Below, in pieces: positions 1 to 6,443 of a stretch of DNA of 9,661 nucleotides (positions are counted from its first letter, which is position 1; every line of letters starts with the position of its first letter). Origin of the DNA: Planctomycetota bacterium. GTDB lineage: Bacteria > Planctomycetota > Planctomycetia > Planctomycetales > Planctomycetaceae. The translations under genes were made by a program, and so were the position numbers. The stretch covers positions 1 through 9,661 of the forward strand of contig JAADHY010000744.1 of NCBI GenBank assembly GCA_013151585.1, read 5' to 3'. The notes below the pieces were generated by a model that did no database searches, had not been told where the DNA came from, and saw nothing but the letters and a program-made list of their open reading frames with translations.

Positions 1-368
1 CGCGGCAGTCGATGCTCGGAGTCCCTAGTTTGCCGGCCGAACTGCCGCACAGTGAAGACACGATTCGGGAAATCGACCTGGAAATTCGGCGAATCATCGA
101 CGAGGCCTCCCAGACCGCTCACGAGGTGCTGACCAACCGCCGTGATGTCCTGGACCACATGGCGAGGGAACTCATGGAAGTGGAGGTCATGGACGCCGAC
201 CACCTGAAACGCATCTTGGACGAACACAAAACCGTCCCGCAGATCAAGCCGGGCACGCACGCCGCCCCCGGAGCAGCGTCAGCGGGCGAAGAAAGCAGCG
301 GGCCCCGCCCGGCTTCGCCCGCCACGGGCGACGGAGCGGAATCGCGCGAACCGGCTGAAGGCGCGTGA
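1..368 (+). CDS. ftsH: FtsH-like ATP-dependent zinc metalloprotease, C-terminal end (5' truncated by window)
   Basis: This is the 3' end of an AAA+ membrane protease gene; FtsH degrades unneeded or misfolded membrane and soluble proteins from the cytoplasmic face. The frame is open from the window edge and reads R-Q-S-M-L-G, matching the S-x-M/L-G turn after the catalytic M41 core. A charged helical region follows (E-I-D-L-E-I-R-R-I-I-D-E-A, then the helix around M-A-R-E-L-M-E), which is characteristic of the FtsH C-terminal helical domain. The Walker motifs and the HExxH zinc site lie upstream of the window, so activity cannot be judged. The segment between L-G and the first helix is shorter than in common FtsH proteins and lacks the usual F-L-G-R-D-like stretch. 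The last 45 or so residues are a Pro/Ala/Gly/Ser-rich, probably disordered tail. The ATG at 12 is an internal Met, not a start. Family assignment is fairly sure; which FtsH paralogue it is cannot be told. Confidence 0.8.
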   Translation, partial: RQSMLGVPSLPAELPHSEDTIREIDLEIRRIIDEASQTAHEVLTNRRDVLDHMARELMEVEVMDADHLKRILDEHKTVPQIKPGTHAAPGAASAGEESSGPRPASPATGDGAESREPAEGA

Positions 369-539
369 TCAACCGAGAAGCCACGCGAAAGGCGCGCTCC
401 AGCATCATGGTGAGCTGCGTCGGAACGTCCCGGCTGTTTGAATTTTTTTGGAACGACACGTCTGTCGAGAGGAGACGGAAGCGGGCGGAGCCGATCACGT
501 TCTGCGGCCCGAGCATTCTGGATATCAACGAGTGCCGTT

Positions 540-1385
540 ATGCCGGATCACGGACAAATTGCAGCGTCTCATTCCTCGTCGATGGGAAGTCTCCGCCGTG
601 TCTTTTACGAGGGCTTCGTCGTCCGCGATATTGCTGAGCCATTGGCTTCTTTTGATAGCTCGACACCGGCCCCAGATGTCCGGCGCCTGATGGAACTTGG
701 AGGGCTGGAAGTGGCTGGCGTGCGGGAAAGCGGGATGGTGAACGGCTATGTGCGGAAGTCGGAGTTGGGAGACGGGCCTTGTGGGAAGTATCACCATCCT
801 TTCGCGCAGGCCGCCGTGGTCCCCGATTCAGCGTCTTTGCAGCACGCAGTGCTGGGCTTGCGAGACACGTCTTGGCTACTGATATCCGCGCTGGGACACG
901 TCGCGGGGATTGTGACACGAAGCGATCTGGAAAAGCCGCCCGTCCGCATGTGGCTGTTCGGAATGATCACTCTTATCGAAATGCGGTTGGCGCAGTTGAT
1001 CCGGACTGTTTGCGTCGGCGACGACTGGAAGGATTTCTTGTCGCGAAGTCGGCTGGAGAAAGCGGAAGAGCTATTGAGGGAACGAAAACGACGGAACCAA
1101 AACGTGAGTCTGTTCGATTGCCTTCAGTTCGCCGACAAAGGACAAATCGTAGCGCGGAACGACAGTCTTCGCCGATTAACTCGGTTCTCCTCCCGGCGTC
1201 AGATCGAGCAAGTGGTCAAACAACTGGAGCGACTGCGAAATAACTTGGCTCACGCCCAAGACTTGATCGCCACCGACTGGGATACGATCGCCTTGCTGGC
1301 CGAGAACCTGGACGATGTGCTCTTGGGACCACCCGGGCTGCGGGAGGTGTCCGCCGAGGCGCCGACCCGGCGCGCATCGGAATGA
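540..1385 (+). CDS. CBS-domain protein with C-terminal HEPN-like putative RNase domain
   Basis: Numbered from the ATG at 540, residues about 26-130 form a CBS-domain pair, the adenosyl-ligand-binding fold. The first CBS ends near N-G-Y-V-R-K-S-E-L; the second contains S-W-L-L-I-S and then the typical closing motif G-I-V-T-R-S-D-L. Residues about 136-263 are helical and charged. They end in R-N-N-L-A-H (R codon at 1236, H codon at 1251), which fits the HEPN R-(N/D/H)-x3-H signature of metal-independent RNases, placed on a late helix as usual. From family knowledge, CBS pairs sense AMP, ATP, SAM or alarmone-type ligands and HEPN domains cleave RNA; a ligand-gated RNase is inference. The frame is open from a TTG at 438, but that extension is Arg/Ser-rich and unlike a domain. 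ATG 540 and ATG 582 are both possible and neither has a clear Shine-Dalgarno site. The gene follows ftsH in the same direction and converges on the propeller gene. No antitoxin-like neighbour is visible. Confidence 0.72.
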   Translation: MPDHGQIAASHSSSMGSLRRVFYEGFVVRDIAEPLASFDSSTPAPDVRRLMELGGLEVAGVRESGMVNGYVRKSELGDGPCGKYHHPFAQAAVVPDSASLQHAVLGLRDTSWLLISALGHVAGIVTRSDLEKPPVRMWLFGMITLIEMRLAQLIRTVCVGDDWKDFLSRSRLEKAEELLRERKRRNQNVSLFDCLQFADKGQIVARNDSLRRLTRFSSRRQIEQVVKQLERLRNNLAHAQDLIATDWDTIALLAENLDDVLLGPPGLREVSAEAPTRRASE

Positions 1386-1446
1386 CGCGATCGCGCGGGG
1401 CGACGATCCTCCGAAGCCGAGCGGACAGCATATCTCAAACGAAACG

Positions 1447-3585
1447 TTACGGCCCCATTGATTGAAAGCCAGAAGGTGAGAAGACGGTGAGCTTCTTGCT
1501 TCCGGCCAGAATCAGTTTTCCGTCAGCGGCCAGCAGGTTGCCTCCGGTCAGGCCGTACTTCTCTCTCAACGGAATGCGCCGCACCACTCGGCCGGACGCG
1601 CCGTCGACGACCAAGATTTCTTCTCGCGTCGGCCAGTAAGCCCATTGCCCGGCGATCGTGCCGCGACCGTAGCCGCGGTCCTCCGGCCGCTCACCGCCGA
1701 CGTGCCATCGAAGTCGGCCCGTAACGATGTCGATTCCCCAAAGAAAGCGGCCGCTGGCGACCAGTGTCCCGCCGGTCACTCCAAGCAAGAACTGCACTCG
1801 TTCGGGCAGCTTCAGCTCGTGAAGGATGATCCCCGACTCGGCGTCGAGCAGGAAGATGCTGTCGGTATCCTGCGGAGCGGCGCACACGATCCCTGCATGG
1901 TAAACACAAGGGGTCAGGCCCGTAGTTTCCAGGCGTCGAAGCCGTTCGCGGTCCCCACTGACGTCCGGCGTGTAGGTCACCACCCAGGCAACGCGGCCGT
2001 CCTCCCGTTCTAAGGCTGCAATGGCGCCCAGATTGGTCGAATAGTAAATCCGAGTTGGCCCCATCGTCAGCAAGCCGTGTCCCAAGGCGTTCCAGCGATC
2101 GCTGGTCGTGCGCAGAGGCGAACAGATGCGTCTTCGCCAAACCGGCTTGCCCGTGGCTTGGTCGAAGCTCATGATGGAAACTTCTGCATGCGGCTGCGTC
2201 CGAGTCAGCGCCACATAAACTCGGCCTTGATCGACCACGGGCGATCCTTCGAAAGCCCAGCCGGCCGTCGGTGGCTGGAACCGATCGGTCGTGACCCGCC
2301 AAACCAGCTTGCCCTCTTGCCACAGATTCAGACCGACGATTTCGCTTCGAACGCGGAACTCGTGCGTCGCTTGCCAAGTGACTGGCGGCCCCATGCGGGC
2401 ATACAGCACCCCATCGCTGAAGGTCATGGTGTACTTGGGCCGGCCGACCGCTGGCTGAATCGGCCCCGCGGACTCGGCTCCACTAACGGCATACACGGCG
2501 GCTTGGCGGCCGCCCGGCGACCATGCGGGACGTCCCGTTTGCAGATCCAACGCGTAAATAAACCGGGCATCGTTCAAAAAGAGTTTCCCACGGACCACCA
2601 ACGGAAAAAACACGGGTGGTGCCGAACCCGCTGGGCCGTCTGGTCTGGTGAAAGAATCAGCCGGCAAATCGCTGCTCCAAAGGATGTGCCCCACGTCATC
2701 CGGCTCGGGTTCTTGCCCGCTGCGGGCCGAGTCTGCCCCGAACGTGTACGGCTGGGGCGTCGGCGGCCACGGCCACGAACGTGACTCTGTCACCACGGCT
2801 TGGAGTGTTTCTGCCAGCCTCCCGCTCCGTCCGGCCAGCGAGCCAACCGCGTCGGGGTGGAGCTGGCGGAACTGCTCCAGCTCCCGCACCGCTCGATCCC
2901 GACAGCCGCCAAAAAGGCTGCAGAGCACCAGTCGCGCCCGCACCAAGGCATCGTCGAAGGACGAATCGGGAGACCGTACGATCGGCCCGACCTGATCCGG
3001 TCGGTAGCCCACTGGCGGCGGCAACAGGCGTTTCCAGTAACGGCGAGCCAGATCGAATTGACCCGCTTCCCAGGCCCATTGGCCCAGCAGCCAAAGGGCG
3101 TCATCTCCGACTGAACTGGCAAAGGCCGACTTGACGATCCGATCGAGCGGGGTTGGGTCACGAAACTTCCGAGCCTGCCGAAGCCACCGGACGGCTTCCG
3201 AGTCCACAGACCGCCGGTAAGCTTGTAAGCCTTCTGCCGGCATCCGGCACCGAATTGCTTGGGCGGCGTACCGGGCGGTCACGTAGCGTCCCGGAGCCAC
3301 GCGGACCAGCGTCTCACCGAACCGATCCTCGACGTCTTGCAATGTCTCAAGCGCAGAGCCCCATTGCCTCGCCGCGAGGAACCGCTCGGCCGACTCCAAC
3401 TGACGGCGGGCGGCTGTCGAAGCATCAACTGAGACGGCCTCCCGAACCTCTTCAGCCGGCAGCGTTCCCGGAGGCCCGCCCATTCCGCTGACGACGACCA
3501 GCCCCCACACCGCCCGCACGATCCAGGGACGCCGGAGCAGCGACCGCAGCCGACCCTTTTCCGCCAGGCCCCCAACGCTCCGCAA
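1447..3585 (-). CDS. Secreted PQQ-like beta-propeller protein with helical-repeat N-terminal half
   Basis: A 712-residue protein, probably exported. The N-terminus has basic residues (L-R-R-P) and a hydrophobic stretch at about 21-36, then a probable cleavage region near residue 45 (L-P-A-E-E). Residues about 56-270 are helical and TPR-like: E-S-A-E-R-F-L-A-A-R-Q-W-G-S-A-L-E resembles a TPR helix pair. Residues about 325-705 hold roughly seven blade repeats of the PQQ/BamB type, each with an A-L/F-D-x-x-T/S-G-x-x-x-W-like core: A-L-D-L-Q-T-G-R-P-A-W (345-355), S-F-D-Q-A-T-G-K-P-V-W (473-483), A-L-E-R-E-D-G-R-V-A-W (524-534) and G-I-D-I-V-T-G-R-L-R-W (617-627). There is no C-x-x-C-H heme motif, so it is not a quinohemoprotein. 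A scaffold or binding role, or a PQQ enzyme, cannot be separated from sequence. The start is a TTG four bases after GGGAGGAG. It lies 15 bases after the cupredoxin gene, so the two are probably cotranscribed. Confidence 0.82.
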   Translation of the reverse strand: MRSVGGLAEKGRLRSLLRRPWIVRAVWGLVVVSGMGGPPGTLPAEEVREAVSVDASTAARRQLESAERFLAARQWGSALETLQDVEDRFGETLVRVAPGRYVTARYAAQAIRCRMPAEGLQAYRRSVDSEAVRWLRQARKFRDPTPLDRIVKSAFASSVGDDALWLLGQWAWEAGQFDLARRYWKRLLPPPVGYRPDQVGPIVRSPDSSFDDALVRARLVLCSLFGGCRDRAVRELEQFRQLHPDAVGSLAGRSGRLAETLQAVVTESRSWPWPPTPQPYTFGADSARSGQEPEPDDVGHILWSSDLPADSFTRPDGPAGSAPPVFFPLVVRGKLFLNDARFIYALDLQTGRPAWSPGGRQAAVYAVSGAESAGPIQPAVGRPKYTMTFSDGVLYARMGPPVTWQATHEFRVRSEIVGLNLWQEGKLVWRVTTDRFQPPTAGWAFEGSPVVDQGRVYVALTRTQPHAEVSIMSFDQATGKPVWRRRICSPLRTTSDRWNALGHGLLTMGPTRIYYSTNLGAIAALEREDGRVAWVVTYTPDVSGDRERLRRLETTGLTPCVYHAGIVCAAPQDTDSIFLLDAESGIILHELKLPERVQFLLGVTGGTLVASGRFLWGIDIVTGRLRWHVGGERPEDRGYGRGTIAGQWAYWPTREEILVVDGASGRVVRRIPLREKYGLTGGNLLAADGKLILAGSKKLTVFSPSGFQSMGP

Positions 3586-3589
3586 CGTT

Positions 3590-3597
3590 CTCCTCCC
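3590..3597 (-). promoter_or_regulatory. Strong ribosome binding site for a TTG start
   Basis: On the - strand this reads GGGAGGAG, four bases before TTG (3585-3583). It lies in the 15-base gap after the stop codon of the cupredoxin gene. It is the main reason for choosing the TTG start of the propeller protein: no ATG or GTG lies as close to such a site, and the first residues then lead straight into a signal-peptide-like stretch. Confidence 0.7.
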
Positions 3598-3600
3598 GGT

Positions 3601-4383
3601 TTACTTCTTCTGAAACTTTGACAGCGGGACCGGAATCACTCCCAAATCGGTTGTCTCGCCGTCTTTCACCGTGACCTTCAGTCGGCGGTTGACGTATCCG
3701 ACCCGCTCGTGCCAGACCGTCAAAGTGTGACGACCGGCCGGCAGTTTCTCGATCGTGAATCGTCCTTGCTCGTCCGTCAAAGCCGCATAGGGATGGTTCA
3801 CCACAAGCCAATAGGCCAGCATCCACGGATGCAAGTCGCACTTGATCGGGATGGGAAGCATCTCCGGAGCGCGAAAGGTGACTTTGATCCCCGCGCGATC
3901 CCTGGGTTTCAACACCACGTTCAGCGGCTGGTTGAAAATCGGATACGTGTGCGTGTTGTGCGCGATTGGATCATCCGATTTGACGACGACCGTTTGGTCG
4001 GTCCGAACGATCATGGCGTGTGGGACGTAACGGCAGCCGATCTGGTCTTGCACCAATTCTTTCACCCGGCTTTGCTTTAGGTCCGGATGGACGGCTCTCG
4101 GCGCTCGCCGCAGATACACGAAGATGTTTTTGATGCCCTTCGTGGTGGGATCAACGATTAAGTCTTCGGCTGGCACGTCGTGCGCCGCGCACACTTCGGC
4201 GTCCTTGACCTTCTTGTCACCTTGATGAATCAGAACCTTCGGCGCCGGCAGCGGTCCCTCCAAAACGAACTGACCCGTAACCGAGCCCCACCCTTGAGCC
4301 CACACCGCCGACACATTCCCCAAAACCACAACTAAGGCCGTAATTTCCCAACCCACGGTTTTCCACCCGTTTTTGCTCCTCAT
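3601..4383 (-). CDS. Secreted blue-copper (amicyanin-like) cupredoxin with carboxypeptidase-regulatory-like C-terminal domain
   Basis: A 260-residue exported protein. The ATG at 4383 gives a signal peptide (M-R-S-K, hydrophobic A-L-V-V-V-L-G, cleavage near A-V-W-A-Q at residues 26-30). Residues about 128-195 form a cupredoxin domain. H142 in A-H-N-T-H and C182-D-L-H185-P-W-M188 match the amicyanin type-1 copper ligands (P-H-N-V-H and C-T-P-H-P-F-M), including the C-x2-H-x2-M spacing. The preceding part, with C65 (E-V-C-A-A-H) and C117 (I-G-C-R-Y-V-P-H), belongs to the same family of secreted proteins. Residues about 200-250 (D-E-Q-G-R-F-T-I-E-K-L-P-A-G-R-H-T-L-T-V-W-H) form a carboxypeptidase regulatory-like beta-sandwich. 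The likely role is periplasmic electron transfer or copper binding; the redox partner is unknown. The frame extends upstream to a TTG at 4443, but only the ATG has a Shine-Dalgarno site and a terminal signal peptide. It is the first gene of a probable two-gene operon with the propeller protein. Confidence 0.82.
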   Translation of the reverse strand: MRSKNGWKTVGWEITALVVVLGNVSAVWAQGWGSVTGQFVLEGPLPAPKVLIHQGDKKVKDAEVCAAHDVPAEDLIVDPTTKGIKNIFVYLRRAPRAVHPDLKQSRVKELVQDQIGCRYVPHAMIVRTDQTVVVKSDDPIAHNTHTYPIFNQPLNVVLKPRDRAGIKVTFRAPEMLPIPIKCDLHPWMLAYWLVVNHPYAALTDEQGRFTIEKLPAGRHTLTVWHERVGYVNRRLKVTVKDGETTDLGVIPVPLSKFQKK

Positions 4384-4389
4384 CGTTTG

Positions 4390-4395
4390 TCCCTC
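4390..4395 (-). promoter_or_regulatory. Ribosome binding site fixing the cupredoxin start
   Basis: On the - strand this reads GAGGGA, six bases upstream of ATG 4383. It supports that ATG over the in-frame TTG at 4443, which would place 20 extra polar residues ahead of the signal peptide. Confidence 0.6.
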
Positions 4396-4600
4396 GCAGT
4401 TGATCCAGTACTCCTCGTTTTGCGTGCCGACCGGATGGCGCAACTCAGTTAATGCCCTTGGCCGACCGAGGTTCCCACAGTTTGTCGCACGCGCTTTCCT
4501 CGGCGTTCCAGAATCAAGTTACCCAAAGCCGACGGGAAAGGCGAGCTATTGGCGGAGAAGGTGTCATCAGACGATTGCTAAACGGGTTCTCTCTGATTAC

Positions 4601-4629
4601 TTGTCATACCGTGACGAACGTCGCAGAAT
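4601..4629 (+). promoter_or_regulatory. Possible sigma-70-like promoter
   Basis: TTGTCA (4601-4606) matches five of six bases of the -35 consensus. CAGAAT (4624-4629) matches four of six of the -10 consensus at 17-base spacing. If used, it would give the yifB-like gene a long leader of about 220 bases, which counts against it. It is a pattern match only. Confidence 0.22.
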
Positions 4630-4855
4630 GATAGAGGTTTTGGGCGTCGATATCGGCGCGCAGGGTCGCTCATGTTTTTCCAGCGGTGGTCCTCGTGTGA
4701 ACGCAAAGGCGCTATCCTGCGGTCCCGCGATGATGGAATCGTAGCGATATCGAAGGCCAGTGCTTCCCGCTTTCACTTCGGTTGCGACGTTGCGGCATGT
4801 TAGGGCCTGTCGGAGGCCGTTTCGGAGGTGTTTGTCTCGCGGAGCGAAGACAGTC

Positions 4856-5443
4856 ATGTTGGCCAAGCTCTTCACTTTTTCGCTGCTCGGGATCGACGCC
4901 AAAAGTGTCGAAGTCGAGGTGGACATCTCCCCCGCGGCACTGCCGAAAACGATCCTGGTCGGGTTGGCGGAGGCGGCCGTCAAGGAAAGTGTGCATCGGA
5001 TCGAGCGAGCTTTGGTCAACAGTGGCTATTCACGGCCCGAAGACCGCGTGGTCATCAATCTCTCGCCCGCCGACTTACCCAAGGACGCCGCGTCCTTCGA
5101 CCTGCCCATTGCTCTGGGACTGCTCACCGCCAGCGGCCAATTGCAATCGGAGCTGTTTTCGCGTTACGCCGTCGTGGGCGAGCTGGCACTAGACGGAACG
5201 CTTCGCCCGATCAAGGGAGCTCTGGCAATGGCGCTGGCAGCCCGCAACCAGAAACTGGCCGGATTGCTCGTTCCCGCCAGGAATGCTCAGGAGGCGGCCG
5301 TCGTCGACGGGATCGACGTGATCGCTGTCGGGTCGTTGGTGGAAACGGTGGGCTTCTTTTGCGAGCAATGGACCCGACGCAGTTTTCGTGGGAGGAGGCG
5401 GTCCAGGAGTTCGGGCGATATCCAGTGGACTTTGCCGACGTGA
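4856..5443 (+). CDS. YifB/ComM-type Mg-chelatase-like ATPase, N-terminal S5/Lon-like domain (separate frame)
   Basis: From ATG 4856 the protein opens M-L-A-K-L-F-T-F-S-L-L-G-I-D-A and continues with V-E-V-D-I-S, L-P-K-T-I-L-V-G-L, V-K-E-S-V-H-R-I-E-R-A-L and V-I-N-L-S-P-A-D-L-P-K. This is the conserved N-terminal ChlI/S5-fold domain of YifB/ComM proteins, including the F-D-L-P-I-A-L-G-L-L segment. Homology runs to about residue 171 (V-E-T-V-G-F-F-C-E-Q). The frame then leaves the family, adds 24 Arg-rich residues and stops at 5443. The AAA+ domain follows in the +1-numbered frame from 5368, so the gene is split. ComM acts as a branch-migration helicase in natural transformation; the role of YifB in other bacteria is less clear. 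A weak GGAG lies 11 bases before the ATG. The frame extends upstream to 4760 but carries no family residues there. This is either half of a frameshifted gene or a true separate subunit. Confidence 0.8.
   Translation: MLAKLFTFSLLGIDAKSVEVEVDISPAALPKTILVGLAEAAVKESVHRIERALVNSGYSRPEDRVVINLSPADLPKDAASFDLPIALGLLTASGQLQSELFSRYAVVGELALDGTLRPIKGALAMALAARNQKLAGLLVPARNAQEAAVVDGIDVIAVGSLVETVGFFCEQWTRRSFRGRRRSRSSGDIQWTLPT
5354..5405 (+). other. Frame-change junction of the yifB-like gene
   Basis: Protein homology leaves one frame at about E-Q (gag caa, 5363-5368) and resumes in the other at ATG 5368. Adding a single base here would join the halves. Just upstream is TTCTTTT (5354-5360), a four-T run. Just downstream, TGGACC (5369-5374) can pair with GGTCCA (5400-5405), a six-base stem with a 25-base loop. 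The site could be a mutation, an assembly error, a translational restart or recoding; the sequence alone does not decide. Confidence 0.7.
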
Positions 5444-6387
5444 ATGGCCAGGAGATGGCCAAGCGGGCGGTCACCGTCGCGGCGGCGGGGATGCATCATC
5501 TGCTGATGATCGGACCGCCCGGGACCGGCAAGACGCTCCTAGCCCGCCGGATTCCCACCATCCTGCCGCAACTGTCGCGAGCGGAGAGCCTGGAAACGAC
5601 GCAAATCTGGAGCGCTGTCGGCCGGCTCAACGCTCGGCAGCCGCTGATGGTGCTGAGGCCTTTTCGCGCGCCTCATCACACGATCAGTGAGGCGGGGCTG
5701 GTCGGAGGCGGCAGCACGCCCTCGCCCGGCGAAATCAGTTTGGCTCACAACGGTGTGTTGTTCCTGGACGAATTGCCGGAGTTCAATCGCCGGACATTGG
5801 AGGTTCTGCGGCAGCCGTTGGAAGAGCATTGTGTCACGATCTCACGGGCCATGGGCAGCCTCACTTTCCCAGCCAAATTGATGCTGGTGGCCGCGATGAA
5901 CCCGTGTCCCTGCGGCTATCGCGGCGATCCGAGACGGCGCTGCAATTGCACGTCGTTCCAGATCGAACGCTACGTGGCCAAAATCAGCGGGCCACTTCTG
6001 GACCGCATCGACATCCACGTGGAGGTGCCGAACGTTCCCTTTCGAGAATTGAAGGACGACACGACGGGCACCACCAGCGCTCAGATGAGAGAGCAGGTGC
6101 AGATCGCACGGGACCGGCAAAGGCGTCGGTTTCAGCGTGAACCGAGCACGGTCAATGGCAGCATGACCCCGCCGCAAATCCGACGGTATTGCAAACTGGA
6201 CGCCGAAGCGGAACAGATGCTGCAGGCGGCCATGGAAGAGATGGGGCTGTCTGCTCGGGCTCACGACAAAATCTTACGCGTCGCCAGAACGATCGCTGAC
6301 CTGGACGACAGCGAGACGATCACGGCCTATCATCTGCAAGAGGCAATCAACTACCGCACACTAGACCGCCGGTACTGGGCGTCCTGA
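5368..6387 (+). CDS. YifB/ComM-type Mg-chelatase-like ATPase, AAA+ domain and C-terminal lid (separate frame)
   Basis: From ATG 5368 (M-D-P-T-Q-F-S-W-E-E) this frame encodes 339 residues with a complete Mg-chelatase-like AAA+ module. It has D-F-A-D-V-N-G-Q-E-M-A-K-R-A near 21-34, Walker A G-P-P-G-T-G-K-T at 49-56, and R-P-F-R-A-P-H-H-T-I-S near 97-107. Walker B is V-L-F-L-D-E at 130-135. A cysteine cluster (C180, C182, C192, C194 in N-P-C-P-C-G-Y and C-N-C) and G-P-L-L-D-R-I-D at 208-215 follow. The C-terminal Mg_chelatase_C-like helical part is L-S-A-R-A-H-D-K-I-L-R-V-A-R-T-I-A-D-L and the E-A-I-N-Y-R-T-L-D end. All key ATPase residues are present, so this half shows no decay. It overlaps the N-terminal frame by 76 bases. 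The ATG has no good Shine-Dalgarno site, and the frame is open upstream to about 4828 without homology. Joined with the first 171 residues it would give about 510 residues, the usual family length. Confidence 0.85.
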   Translation: MDPTQFSWEEAVQEFGRYPVDFADVNGQEMAKRAVTVAAAGMHHLLMIGPPGTGKTLLARRIPTILPQLSRAESLETTQIWSAVGRLNARQPLMVLRPFRAPHHTISEAGLVGGGSTPSPGEISLAHNGVLFLDELPEFNRRTLEVLRQPLEEHCVTISRAMGSLTFPAKLMLVAAMNPCPCGYRGDPRRRCNCTSFQIERYVAKISGPLLDRIDIHVEVPNVPFRELKDDTTGTTSAQMREQVQIARDRQRRRFQREPSTVNGSMTPPQIRRYCKLDAEAEQMLQAAMEEMGLSARAHDKILRVARTIADLDDSETITAYHLQEAINYRTLDRRYWAS

Positions 6388-6443
6388 CGATGGGAGTTCG
6401 CGTCGGGCGAGAACCAGAGACTCTCAGGTAGATCCGCCTCAAT

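Larger units (their letters stand above)
4384..4855. other. Intergenic region between divergent genes
   Basis: These 472 bases separate the leftward cupredoxin gene from the rightward yifB-like gene and should hold promoters for both. Reading frames here are short, have no family-like motifs and overlap each other. No tRNA-like clover, riboswitch or strong terminator hairpin was recognised. The only promoter-like match worth listing is near 4601-4629. Confidence 0.6.

Noticed and set aside
441..448. T-rich run downstream of ftsH as a possible intrinsic terminator
   Set aside because: No convincing inverted repeat precedes the T run.
438..539. TTG-initiated N-terminal extension of the CBS-HEPN protein
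   Set aside because: The extra 34 residues are Arg/Ser-rich without domain features, and no ribosome binding site precedes the TTG.
365..690. Small + strand frames between ftsH and the CBS-HEPN gene as a possible antitoxin
   Set aside because: They mostly overlap the CBS-HEPN frame, are Arg/Ser/Cys-rich and show no antitoxin-like motif.
2077..2784. A 235-codon + strand frame inside the propeller gene
   Set aside because: It is antisense to clear PQQ-type blades and has no domain-like content of its own.
4373..4744. A 123-codon + strand frame in the divergent intergenic region
   Set aside because: It begins inside the cupredoxin gene, has no ribosome binding site and no recognisable motif.
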